From CAVTJL01 sp963752325 (GTDB lineage: Bacteria > Pseudomonadota > Alphaproteobacteria > Geminicoccales > Geminicoccaceae), in the NCBI GenBank assembly GCA_963752325.1, contig CAVVXU010000007.1, forward strand, positions 496,001-560,000: a stretch of DNA of 64,000 bases, given 5' to 3'. Positions 44,791-53,465 of this stretch are shown one piece after another (within the stretch, counting starts at the first letter, position 1; each line of letters opens with the position of its first letter). Below the pieces are notes generated by a model. The model ran no database searches and was not told where the DNA came from. It was given only the letters and a program-made list of their open reading frames with translations. The position numbers were made by a program, and so were the translations under genes.

Positions 44791-45094
44791 GCCGAGCCCT
44801 CTCCAACTGACGAGGATCTCACTGCATTCTGCCCGCACCGGCCGCGTCCTCGAAGAGCGATCCAATATAGATCGACACCATAATAGGCATCCTGTTAACC
44901 TTTTCGGCCCCATATAGCCCGGGCTTGAGGAAGATTGTGGGAACGACTCCGTGTTTGTACACCGATGTACGTCAAATGTACTTTAACCGTAACTCTGACG
45001 GCGGCTCACTTTATTGAGGCTGTGGGACCCATGAGCCCGTCGGCTGCGATTCGTTATGGCGGTCGGCGCTGCGCGATCAAGCGGGCATGGCACG
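44791..45094. promoter_or_regulatory. Divergent regulatory region of glmS and the initiating glycosyltransferase gene
   Basis: A 304-bp gap between divergent starts. It contains three TGTAC copies at 44956-44960, 44966-44970 and 44977-44981, spaced 10 and 11 bp, so they lie on one face of the helix. The first two also form a GTACA-CCGA-TGTAC inverted repeat. No gene or RNA is recognised in the rest. Confidence 0.45.
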
Positions 45095-46571
45095 ATGATT
45101 AATCCGTCACAGATCGGCGTGCTGCAGCATCGCGCTGCGTCGCCGCGCGCGCTTCCATCGACGCCACAGCCGCGTCACCTCCTCTCCTGGTTCAGGCTCG
45201 CCTTCCTTCTCGGTGACGCCGCGGCCGCGCCGCTCGGCGCCTTGGCCGCCGGTGCCATCGTCGGCCAGGGGCTCTTGCCGCCGACCGCGCCGGCTGCCGC
45301 GCTGATGGCGAGCGGTATCCTGGTCGATGACCATGGTCTTCATGGGCGCCTACGAGATCGAACGCCTGAGGTCGGTCTGGGCGCATCTCGAGCGCCTCGC
45401 CGTGATCCTGGGGCCGGTCGCCGTTCTGATCGCCACGCTGGGGGCACCGGGCGCGACGCTGCTCGGCACGACGACGAGCTGGCTCTATGCCTGGCTCGTC
45501 CTGGGAAGCCTGCTGGCCTTGGCGGCTCGGGTCGGTCTTGCCTTGCTGTGGGGCCGGGCCAGCTGCGCCGAGCGCTTCAAGCGGCGGGTGGCGCTGGTGG
45601 GCGCGGGTCCGATGGCGGCCAGCATGATGGCCAGCCTTTCCGCGTCATCGGACCAGCGGCTGACGGGCTGCGCCATCCGGCCTTTGGGCATCTTCGACGA
45701 TAGCATCGCTGCCACGGGCGGGACGGCCGCCGGCGGGATGAGCCAGCTCGAGCGGCTCGTCGCCGAGGGCCACGTCGACGACGTGATCATCGCCCTGCCC
45801 TGGCAGGAGGAGGCGCGGATCGCCAGCCTGGTGGACCGCCTGCGTGCCCTGCCTGTCGATCTCTGGCTCACGGCGACGTCGCTCAGGCACGGTGTCGCCG
45901 CTGGCGGCGAGGCCCCGCACTGGATCGGTGGGGTGCGCTGCCTGCGTCTGGCCAGGCCGATCGATGGTTGGGCGCGCCTCGTCAAGGACGCCTTGGACCG
46001 GCTGATCGCTGCGGCCGCCCTCGCCTTTCTGGCGCCCCTGCTCGCCCTCATCGCGGCTGCCATCCGCCTCGACAGCAACGGGCCGGTCTTCTACCGGCAA
46101 AAGCGTCACGGCATCTATGGGAGGACGATCGAGGTCCTCAAGTTCCGCACGATGTACATCGACCGTTGCGACGACGGCAGCTCCTGCCTGACCAAGCAGG
46201 CGACGCGCCGCGATCCGAGGATCACCCGGGTCGGCCGCCTCCTGCGTCGCACGAGCCTGGACGAGCTGCCGCAACTGATCAACGTGTTGCGCGGCCAGAT
46301 GAGCCTCGTGGGGCCGCGCCCGCATGCCGTCTCGCATGACGAGCACTACGCCCGACTGATCGACCACTACGCGGCACGCCAGAGCGTGAAGCCGGGCATT
46401 ACCGGCTGGGCGCAGGTGAACGGCATGCGCGGCGAGACCGAGACCCTGGAGAAGATGGCAATGCGCATTCAATACGACCTCGATTACATCGGAAACTGGT
46501 CGCTCGGCCTGGATCTCACCATTCTGCTCCGCACGGTCTTCGTCGGCTTCGTGCATCCCGAGGCGAGGTAG
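45095..46571 (+). CDS. Undecaprenyl-phosphate sugar phosphotransferase (WcaJ/GumD-like), one frameshift
   Basis: The initiating enzyme that transfers a sugar phosphate, often glucose-1-P, to undecaprenyl phosphate at the inner membrane. The N-terminal half holds several hydrophobic helices. A frameshift near 45325 (one surplus G) separates MINPSQIGVLQ...GILV from MVFMGAYEIERLRS. The middle part has a nucleotide-binding-like VALVGAGPMAASMMA. The C-terminal catalytic domain is complete: DSNGPVFYRQKRHGIYGRTI, EVLKFRTMY, RVGRLLRRTSLDELPQLINV, LRGQMSLVGPRPHA and KPGITGWAQVNGMRGET. The start at 45095 is the best hydrophobic-region start. With the shift corrected it has about 490 residues, normal. 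Confidence 0.9.
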
Positions 46572-46859
46572 GGCACGCTTGGTGGTCGGTGACACGACGT
46601 CGTCGGCGTCTTCCGTTCCGGTCCGCCCTGCGGTCCCGACAACACGCCGCCGGCCCGTTCCGGAGCACGAGGCGACGGGCGACCGGACGCCGGGGATGCG
46701 CGTGGTGAGGATGTCCGTGCGCCGCTCCCTGACGGGATCTCTCAACTCGGATTCCCGAGAGGCGGCGTCATGGCACGGCACGGCCGAGGGCTGGATCGGG
46801 CGATCCGGCCGCGACGCTGAGCGGCGCCTGGAGAGGGCCGTCCTCTCGGCGCTCGACGC
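46572..46859. other. Intergenic region upstream of the polymerase gene
   Basis: About 288 bp with no recognisable gene. An open frame (46579-46902) has Arg/Ser-rich sequence with no similarity I know, and overlaps the polymerase start, so I do not annotate it. I see no strong repeat or hairpin. Confidence 0.4.
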
Positions 46860-48314
46860 ATGCCGACGAGCTGCAAGCCGCGAGCGGCGAAACGGGGCAT
46901 GATCGCGGGGCCGCCACGCGGCGCGGCAGCTTGCCGGCCCCCGTCACCTCAGCCGCTGGTCGAGCGGCTGACCTTCCTCGCCGTCCTCGTCACGATGTGC
47001 GTGTCCGCTCCCCTTCTGAGCCAGCTCGGCATTCCTTACGACGCGCCCACCGGGCTCTTTCTGCTCAAGCTCCACCCCGGCACCTGGATCACCCTCCTGG
47101 CCCTCGGGCTCTCTCTCGTGGCGCGAGGCAATCCGCTGCGCGAGCTCATAAGGTCGCTCACGGATCAGCCATTGGTTGCCGTCTATCTGGGCACGGTAGC
47201 GGCGATGCTTCTTTACTCCGCGCTCCGCTACGGTCCGTCGGGCGCCGCCTTCTTCATCGACACCTTGCTGGTGCCGGGCCTTCTGGTCCTGCTGCTCGGC
47301 CGCCTCGGTGCTGCTGGCCTGCGCTGGCTGCCCGGCCTGGTCATGACGATCCTCCTCGTCAACGAGGCGATCGGCATCACCGAGCAGCTCCTCGAGCGCC
47401 GCCTCATACCGAACACCGTTCTGGGTGGGAAGCTGCTGCACGAGGACGTCTTTCGGGCAACGGCCCTGATGGGCCATCCGCTCACCAATGCCGCGATCAC
47501 CGGCTTCGGCCTTTTTTTGTTCTATCGCCTGCAGAGCCCGTGGATGCGGATGGCGACCTGCTGGCTCGGCTGCATGGCGCTGCTCTCGTTCGGCGGCCGC
47601 ACGGCCTTGGGCGTCAACCTCACCCTCCTCGCCCTGCTGGCAATGGTCGACGGGCTGCGCGCCCTGCGCGCGGGCCGCCTCTCCTATCGCGCGCTCACCG
47701 CCGGCGGCGCCCTCCTCATCCTGTTGCCTGCTGCCGTCGCCGCCGCGGTCCTGCTGGGGGGCGTGGGCGAGCGGATCATCGCCAAGCTCGCCTGGGACGA
47801 GAGCGCGGAGGTCCGCACGACGAGCCTCACCATCTATCAGCACATGTCCTTGGACCAGATCCTCTTCGGCATGAGCCCGGCCGAGATCGCCGCGGCCATG
47901 CGGGCGATCGGCCTGCATCTGCCGGACGAGGCGATCGAGAACTTCTGGATAGCCCTTTCTGTCCAGGTGGGCGCCATTCTTCTCGCCTGCTTCGCGGCCG
48001 CCTTCCTGGCCTTTCTCTGGCATCTGGGGCGACGGAGCAGCTGGCCCGTGCGCTTGGCGCTGATCGGCTTCCTGTTCATCGCCTCGACCAGCAACTCGCT
48101 CTCCGCCAAGGACATCCTGCTTTTCGCCGTCGTCACCATGAGCGTCGCCGCTTCCCCCGTCTCCAGCCGTCGTCCGGTCTCGGCCATGCGAGAGGATACG
48201 CACTGGCGCATACCCTCGGGGTCCGCTCCCCAGCTCTTCACGCCCGCCGAGGCCGCGGCAGGTGAAACGGGATGCAGGAGTCCCGGGGCCATGGGCCGGC
48301 CACGGAGCTATTGA
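46860..48314 (+). CDS. O-antigen ligase/polymerase-like membrane protein (Wzy-type)
   Basis: A polytopic membrane protein of up to 484 residues with about twelve hydrophobic helices. A central periplasmic loop (about residues 150-200; EQLLERRLIPNTVLGGKLLH, RATALMGHPLTNAAITGFGLF) resembles the conserved LMGHPN-type loop of the O-antigen ligase family (Wzy/WaaL). The helix ending SFGGRTALGVNLTLLALLA holds the usual Arg of this family. Starts at 46860 and 46899 are both possible. It follows the initiating transferase on the same strand, suggesting it joins the repeat units into polymer. Sequence alone cannot separate polymerase from ligase, but the context favours polymerase. Confidence 0.75.
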   Translation: MPTSCKPRAAKRGMIAGPPRGAAACRPPSPQPLVERLTFLAVLVTMCVSAPLLSQLGIPYDAPTGLFLLKLHPGTWITLLALGLSLVARGNPLRELIRSLTDQPLVAVYLGTVAAMLLYSALRYGPSGAAFFIDTLLVPGLLVLLLGRLGAAGLRWLPGLVMTILLVNEAIGITEQLLERRLIPNTVLGGKLLHEDVFRATALMGHPLTNAAITGFGLFLFYRLQSPWMRMATCWLGCMALLSFGGRTALGVNLTLLALLAMVDGLRALRAGRLSYRALTAGGALLILLPAAVAAAVLLGGVGERIIAKLAWDESAEVRTTSLTIYQHMSLDQILFGMSPAEIAAAMRAIGLHLPDEAIENFWIALSVQVGAILLACFAAAFLAFLWHLGRRSSWPVRLALIGFLFIASTSNSLSAKDILLFAVVTMSVAASPVSSRRPVSAMREDTHWRIPSGSAPQLFTPAEAAAGETGCRSPGAMGRPRSY

Positions 48315-48446
48315 GTTAATTTGCAGAATATCTAGAGGCGCCAGCCCGTCCTGCTTCGCAGATCAGCCTCCAGGTTTTGCTATACTGGACGTGCCTCCAA
48401 CCGGGCACCAAGGAACACTGAGCGATGATCTCCATGGAGACGGGCC

Positions 48447-49622
48447 GTGACCGGAACGCGTAACTTCGGATTCTTGCGCCTCATGCTTGCCGCGTGCGTG
48501 CTCTTCCAGCACAATCAGGCTCTCGCCTTCGGTCCGAAGGGCTCGGCTCTGCTGTCCTTCGAGATCGGCTCGCTGGCGGTGATCACCTTCTTCGTCATTT
48601 CCGGCATCATCGTCGTCGGAGCCGCCGAGCGCTTCTATGCCGGGGCGCCGGCTCGCTTTCTCTTCAATCGGTTCATGCGGATCTTTCCCGCGTACCTGGC
48701 GATCCTTGCCATCTCCTATATCGTTCTCGCACCCTTTGCCTTCACCGGCACCTTGACTACCCATGAAGGACACGCCGCTGCGGCGACCAGTCACAGTCTG
48801 GCGAACCTCATTGCGAACATTTTCTATGCTTTGCCGGTTCTCAACACGACGATCGCGCCCAGCTACGCGTTCCTCGAGATCGTGTGGGCGGTGCGGACGG
48901 AGTTTCTTTTCTATTGCGCCGTCGGCGGGGCGTTGCTCGGTGCCGTCATGCTGACGCGTGGCCCGTTGGGTCGATGGTCTCGTCCGTTCTCGGGCGGCGA
49001 CCCTGCGCGCACCTTCCGCCTCGTGCTGTGCCTGGTCGGGGTGGCCGTGGTGTCGGTCTATGCCATCAACGACCTCAAGCCCTTCTTCCCGTTCGACAGC
49101 ATCAAGTTCGTGCCGGCCTTCGCGCTGGGGACAACGCTCTGCTACGCGCTCAAGGGCAGCCGCCCGGCCGCGGCCCTGAGCCTCGGGTTCTTCGCGCTGA
49201 CGATCCGCGAGATACTCCACCAGCCTCTCTGGCATCCTACCGCCGGCTTCATGCGCAACCTGGACGGTGAGGCTCTGATCTTCACGGGCATGATCGTGAT
49301 CATGCTCCTCTTCGCCGCCCTGCCCCTGGTCTCGCATCGGCTCGACAGGATCTGCGGCGACATCTCCTATCCGGTCTATGTCGGCCACCTGCTGCCGGTC
49401 ATCATCCTCTGCTCGCTGGGTGCCCTTCATCATCCGGGCCTGCTCTGGATGGCGCCGAGCCTCCTGGTCACCGGGCTGCTCGTCGCTGCTGTGAGCAGGA
49501 TCGTGGAGGCGCCGACGGCCGCGCTGAGGGCGCGCATCCGCAAGGTGGACCTCGAGAAGCTGGCGCCGCGAGGCTTCGCGCCGAGCAGCCTCGCTGCCGA
49601 GGCACCGACGAACGCCGACTAG
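48447..49622 (+). CDS. Acyltransferase 3 family membrane protein (OafA-like)
   Basis: An integral membrane O-acyltransferase of 391 residues with about ten helices. The N-terminal helix contains the active-site histidine in LMLAACVLFQHNQALAFGPKG. FLFNRFMRIFPAYLAILAIS carries the arginine-rich cytoplasmic motif, and VWAVRTEFLFY is the usual third signature. Such enzymes acetylate or otherwise decorate polysaccharides. A GTG start at 48447 is used; an ATG-started 12-codon frame (48424-48462) overlaps it and could act as a leader peptide. A TATACT at 48381-48386 is a possible -10. Confidence 0.85.
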   Translation: MTGTRNFGFLRLMLAACVLFQHNQALAFGPKGSALLSFEIGSLAVITFFVISGIIVVGAAERFYAGAPARFLFNRFMRIFPAYLAILAISYIVLAPFAFTGTLTTHEGHAAAATSHSLANLIANIFYALPVLNTTIAPSYAFLEIVWAVRTEFLFYCAVGGALLGAVMLTRGPLGRWSRPFSGGDPARTFRLVLCLVGVAVVSVYAINDLKPFFPFDSIKFVPAFALGTTLCYALKGSRPAAALSLGFFALTIREILHQPLWHPTAGFMRNLDGEALIFTGMIVIMLLFAALPLVSHRLDRICGDISYPVYVGHLLPVIILCSLGALHHPGLLWMAPSLLVTGLLVAAVSRIVEAPTAALRARIRKVDLEKLAPRGFAPSSLAAEAPTNAD

Positions 49623-49731
49623 CTTTCTTGTCTTGCCGTTGGGAGGCAGGTCGGCGGTTGTCTCGCGTGGAGGCTCGCCTTCTGGATCCGCTCGCAGGCT
49701 GAAGGACGCCCCGACGCCGGCGACGGCAGGC

Positions 49732-50634
49732 TCAGCCAACGTCCCAATAGGGAGGCTCGCCGAACGCGCCGCGCAACCACTCGGCCAGCGCCCGCAGCTT
49801 GGCGGAAGGACGACGCCCTTCCGGATGGGCCATGTGGATGTGCTCGGTCTCAGCCTCGGCACCCACCTGGACGACACTCAGCTCGCCCCTCTCGATCGCG
49901 GCGGCGACGATGAAGGTCGGTAGAAGCGCGATGCCCAGCCCGGCCGCCGCCGCGTCTCGCATCACGTCGCCATTGTTGACACGCAGGGCGACCTGGGCCC
50001 GCACCAGGGTGGCGCCCTCCACGCCGGCGAAGCGCCAGTCGGCCACGCCGCGATTGATATAGAAAATGCCGCGATGCCCATCGAGCTCGGCAAGCGACCC
50101 CGGCATGCCGTGGCTGGCGAGGTAGCTCGGAGAGGCGACGAGGACCCGCCGGCTCGGAGCAAGCCGCCAGGCCATGAGCCGTGAGTCCGCGATCGGACCG
50201 TGCCGGACCACCGCGTCATAGCCCCCTGCCGCTGCATCGACGCGCCGGTCGTCGAGGTCGAGCGTCAGCTCGATCCGGGGATGCCTGGCGAGGAACGGGT
50301 AGAGTGCTGGACCGAGATGCATGCGCCCGAAGGTCACCGGGGCCGAGATGCGCAGCGGCCCGGCGAGAGCACCACGGCGCTCCGCCATGTCGGCCGCCGC
50401 CTCCTCGACCTCGCGCACGATGCGGGTGGCGCGCTCGAGAAACGCCAGGCCGTCCTCGGTGAGGCTGAGCTTGCGCGTCGTGCGATGGAGGAGGCTCGCG
50501 CCGAGACTCGCCTCGACCCCGGCCAGCCGCTCGCTGACCACCGACTTCGACAGGCGAAGCCGGCGCGCCGCCTCGCTGATCGAGCCCGCCTCGGCGACGG
50601 CGACGAAGGTGGCGATGCCGTCGAGCTTGAGCAT
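49732..50634 (-). CDS. LysR-family transcriptional regulator
   Basis: A DNA-binding regulator of 300 residues. The N-terminal helix-turn-helix is LDGIATFVAVAEAGSISEAARRL-type: ATFVAVAEAGSISEAARRLR then LSKSVVSERLAGVEASLGAS, with LLHRTTRKLSLTEDG. The C-terminal part is a ligand-binding domain (GPLRISAPVTFGRMHLGPAL; DDRRVDAAAGGYDAVVRHG). It is divergent from the SDR gene, which it probably controls; the 215-bp gap holds a palindrome directly in front of its own start, a likely autoregulatory site. Confidence 0.94.
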   Translation of the reverse strand: MLKLDGIATFVAVAEAGSISEAARRLRLSKSVVSERLAGVEASLGASLLHRTTRKLSLTEDGLAFLERATRIVREVEEAAADMAERRGALAGPLRISAPVTFGRMHLGPALYPFLARHPRIELTLDLDDRRVDAAAGGYDAVVRHGPIADSRLMAWRLAPSRRVLVASPSYLASHGMPGSLAELDGHRGIFYINRGVADWRFAGVEGATLVRAQVALRVNNGDVMRDAAAAGLGIALLPTFIVAAAIERGELSVVQVGAEAETEHIHMAHPEGRRPSAKLRALAEWLRGAFGEPPYWDVG

Positions 50635-50636
50635 CG

Positions 50637-50651
50637 TTCGGAAGATCCGAA
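50637..50651. promoter_or_regulatory. Palindrome upstream of the LysR gene
   Basis: Perfect arms TTCGGA and TCCGAA flank a 3-bp centre, 2 bp upstream of the LysR ATG. This is a candidate autoregulatory operator, though LysR boxes are more often T-N11-A. Confidence 0.4.
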
Positions 50652-50809
50652 AGCAAGGTCCGACGCTCGAAGCCTAATCGGAACGCGAGCGGAGGACCAT
50701 AGCTAGACGAGCCCGGCGGCGTGCTCCTCCGGTCCAGGAGAAGCGGTCAGATGGTTCGTCTCACGCCTTGCGCCACGGGCTTTCTCGTCGACCGGAACGG
50801 CTGAGCCAT

Positions 50810-50831
50810 CGCCCGGCATCGACGCCGGGCG
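50810..50831. promoter_or_regulatory. Leader hairpin before the SDR gene
   Basis: Perfect 8-bp arms CGCCCGGC (50810-50817) and GCCGGGCG (50824-50831) with a 6-nt loop end 5 bp before the AAGGAGG ribosome site (50837-50843) of the SDR gene. In the mRNA leader it could modulate initiation or protect the 5' end. Confidence 0.45.
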
Positions 50832-50849
50832 TCACGAAGGAGGATCATC

Positions 50850-51614
50850 ATGGGACGTCTTCAGAGCAAGGTTGCCCTCGTCACCGGCGCCAGCGCCGGC
50901 ATCGGCCGCGCCACCGCCAAGCTGTTCGCGCGCGAAGGGGCGAAGCTGATCGTGGGCGCCCGTCGCGAGAGCGAGCTCGACGGGCTCGTGGCGGAGATCG
51001 AGGCCGAGGGAGGAGAGGCGGCGGCGCTCGCCGGCGACGTGCGCGACGAGCGCTATGCCAAGGCGCTGGTCGCGCTCGCCCTCGAGCGCTTCGGCAGGCT
51101 CGACATCGCCTTCAACAATGCCGGCACGCTCGGCGAGGGCGGCCCCAGCACCGGCATCTCGGAGGCCGGCTGGAACGATACCATCGCGATCAACCTGACC
51201 GGCTCGTTCCTGGGCGCCAAGCACCAGATCGCAGCGATGCTGAAGCACGGCGCAGGCTCGGTGATCTTCACCTCGACCTTCGTCGGCTACAGCTTCGCCT
51301 TTCCCGGCGTCGCCGCCTATGCGGCCAGCAAGTCGGGGCTGATCGGCCTCACCCAGGCGCTTGCCGCCGAGTTCGGCCCGCAGGGCATCCGCGTCAACGC
51401 CATCCTCCCCGGCGCGGTCGACACGGCAATGTACCGCGACATGAACAACACCGCCGAGTCGCAGGCGTTCATCACCAACCTCCACGCCCTGAAGCGCGTC
51501 GCCACGCCCGAGGAGCTGGCGCGCTCGGTGCTCTACCTCGCGTCCGACGATTCCACCTTCGTCAGCGGCACGGCCTCGCTGGTCGACGGTGGCGCCTCGA
51601 TCACGCGCAGCTGA
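50850..51614 (+). CDS. Short-chain dehydrogenase/reductase
   Basis: A classical SDR oxidoreductase of 254 residues using NAD(P). The Rossmann motif is VALVTGASAGIGRATAKLFA, NNAG is in AFNNAGTLGEG, the catalytic Ser-Tyr-Lys are in SVIFTSTFVGYSFAFPGVAA-type context (S in FTS, Y and K in YAASKSGLIGLTQALAAEF), and the end FVSGTASLVDGGASI is canonical. A strong AAGGAGG lies 6 bp before the ATG. It is divergent from the LysR gene and convergent with the beta-hydroxyacid dehydrogenase. The substrate is unknown. Confidence 0.93.
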   Translation: MGRLQSKVALVTGASAGIGRATAKLFAREGAKLIVGARRESELDGLVAEIEAEGGEAAALAGDVRDERYAKALVALALERFGRLDIAFNNAGTLGEGGPSTGISEAGWNDTIAINLTGSFLGAKHQIAAMLKHGAGSVIFTSTFVGYSFAFPGVAAYAASKSGLIGLTQALAAEFGPQGIRVNAILPGAVDTAMYRDMNNTAESQAFITNLHALKRVATPEELARSVLYLASDDSTFVSGTASLVDGGASITRS

Positions 51615-51644
51615 GCACCGGCCCCGCCGCGGTCAGCCGGTCGC

Positions 51645-52544
51645 TCAGCGGCGGCGGGCCTCGACGCCCGCCGTGCGCTCGAGCGGCTTGATCACGGCAC
51701 CCTGGTCCTCGTCGCCGAAGCCCATGCCCGACGTCAGGCGGTGGATCAGGTGGGCCGCCTCGCCGAGCGCCGTCGGCACGCCCAGGTCGAGACCCATCTG
51801 CACGGCAAGCCGCAGGTCCTTCTCGGCCAGCGCCACACGGAAGCGCGGCGAGAAGTCGCCCACCAGCGTGCGGGGCTCGGTGGTGATCCTGAGGTGGCGG
51901 TTGTCGGCGGCCGTGGTCTTCATGATCTCGACCAGGACGGGCAGATCGACGCCGGCCTTGGCGGCCAGCACGAGCGCCTCGGCATTGAGGGCGCAGATGG
52001 CACAGGAGACGAGGTTGTTGACGAGCTTGGCCGCGGCCCCGCTGCCGGCCGGGCCGCAATGGTAGAGAGCGGTGCCGAGAGCGTTCAGGACGTCCCTCGC
52101 CTCCTCGATCACCGCGGCCTCGCCGCCCACCATCAAGGTGAGATCGCCCTTGGCGGCCTCGGCCGGGCCCTTGCCCACCGGGCAGTCGAGCATGCGCACG
52201 CCCTTCTCTGCCAGGCCGGCATGGAGGCGGCGCGAGGTGCCCGGATCGATCGTCGAGAGGTCGATGAAGATGCTGCCCGGCTCCAGCCCTTCCCGCAGCC
52301 CGTCGGGGCCGAGCACGGCCTCCTCGGCCACCTGGGGCGTCGGCAGGCTCGCCAGCACCACCTGGCTGCCGGCCCCGACCGCGCGCGCCGAGCCGGCGGC
52401 AACGGCGCCATCCTTTGTCGCGGCCTGAACGAGCTGGGTTACCGGGTCGAACACCTGCACGGGAAAGCCGGCGCGGATCAGGCTCTTGACCATCCCGCCG
52501 CCCATGTTGCCGAGGCCGAGAAAGCCCAGCTTACGATCGCTCAT
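51645..52544 (-). CDS. NAD(P)-dependent beta-hydroxyacid dehydrogenase family protein
   Basis: A 3-hydroxyisobutyrate/tartronate-semialdehyde dehydrogenase type enzyme of 299 residues. The N-terminal NAD-binding motif is KLGFLGLGNMGGGMVKSLIRAG. The substrate site is DCPVGKGPAEAAKGDLTLMVGG, and the catalytic lysine region is GAAAKLVNNLVSCAICALNAE. The tail reads FRVALAEKDLRLAVQMG. It follows the second permease by 31 bp on the same strand, so it is probably the metabolic gene of the transporter operon. The specific hydroxyacid cannot be deduced. Confidence 0.88.
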   Translation of the reverse strand: MSDRKLGFLGLGNMGGGMVKSLIRAGFPVQVFDPVTQLVQAATKDGAVAAGSARAVGAGSQVVLASLPTPQVAEEAVLGPDGLREGLEPGSIFIDLSTIDPGTSRRLHAGLAEKGVRMLDCPVGKGPAEAAKGDLTLMVGGEAAVIEEARDVLNALGTALYHCGPAGSGAAAKLVNNLVSCAICALNAEALVLAAKAGVDLPVLVEIMKTTAADNRHLRITTEPRTLVGDFSPRFRVALAEKDLRLAVQMGLDLGVPTALGEAAHLIHRLTSGMGFGDEDQGAVIKPLERTAGVEARRR

Positions 52545-52575
52545 TGCGCAAAGTCCCCGATTACGTTGGTGTTGG

Positions 52576-53465
52576 TCAGTCCTTGAGGCCGCCCGCGGTG
52601 AGGCCGCGAACGAGATAGTTGCGGACCAGCAGCCGTGAAGATCACGACGGGCAGCATGACGAGCATGCCGGCGGCGGCGATCTTGCCCCACTCCCAGCCC
52701 TCGTACTGCATGAAGTTGACGATCGCGACCGGCGCGGTCATCGCCTGCGTCCGGGTCAGGATCAGGGCGATAGAAGAAGTCGTTCCAGGACAGGATGAAG
52801 CAGAGCACCGCGGTGGCGGCGAGGCCGGGCGCCGCCAGCGGCAGGGCGATCCGGACGAAGGCGCCCCAGACGCTGCAGCCGTCGATCCAGGCCGCCTCCT
52901 CCAGCTGCCGCGGCACGCCCTCGAAGAAGGTCTGCATCATCCAGATCACCAGGGCGAGGTTGAAGGTCAGGTAGATGATGACCAGGCCCGGGATGCGTGT
53001 CGATCAGGCCGAGCAAGCGGTAGGCGAGGAAGAACGGGATGGTGAAGGCGATCGGCGGCGCCATGCGGGTGGCGAGGATCCACAAGCGCGATCTGCTGGC
53101 GCCCGCGCAACCGCCAGCGCGAGAGCGACGTAGGCGGCCGGCACGCCGAGCAGCAGCGCGAGCGCGGTCGAGGTCGTGCTGGCGACGACGCTGTTCCAGA
53201 ACGAGCCGGGAAAGTTCCCGGTCCAGAGCGCCGCGTAGTTCTCGAGCGTCGGCGTGAACAGCAGCTGATAGCCGAAGATGTCGTCGTTCGGTGCGGAACG
53301 ACATCTGCAGGAGCCAGAGGAACGGGAAGAGCACGACGACCAGCAGCAGCAAGGCGCCGCGCCGCACGATGTAGCGCCTGCCGTCGGCGCGCGGCGCGCG
53401 GTCGAGATGGACCTGGGGCGCTCGCGCGGCCGACCGCGTCGAGCCGGCTGCGCAGCGCTACTCAT
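52576..53465 (-). CDS. Sugar-type ABC permease, MalG-like (CUT1), many frameshifts
   Basis: One of two inner-membrane permeases served by the binding proteins upstream. Reassembling the frames gives RRGALLLLVVVLFPFLWLLQ, then MSFRTNDDIFGYQLLFTPTL, FWNSVVASTTSTALALLLGV, the EAA loop LEEAAWIDGCSVWGAFVRIA, FILSWNDFFFALILTRTQAM and a C-terminus NYLVRGLTAGGLKD. At least seven single-base surpluses (near 52633, 52770, 52997, 53085, 53102, 53290 and 53415) break it. Homology is continuous once they are removed and no other stop occurs, so sequence error is likelier than decay. The start codon overlaps the MalF-like stop by 4 bp. The length of about 290 residues is normal. Confidence 0.78.

Noticed and set aside
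42787..44883. 698-codon open frame opposite glmS on the plus strand
   Set aside because: It is fully antisense to a complete, canonical glmS and shows no domain pattern. Such frames are common opposite high-GC genes.
46579..46902. 107-codon frame before the polymerase gene
   Set aside because: Arg/Ser-rich, no ribosome site or known family, and it overlaps the polymerase start.
48424..48462. 12-codon upstream open frame before the acyltransferase
   Set aside because: It could be a leader peptide, but it has no regulatory codon run or attenuator; noted only in the gene entry.
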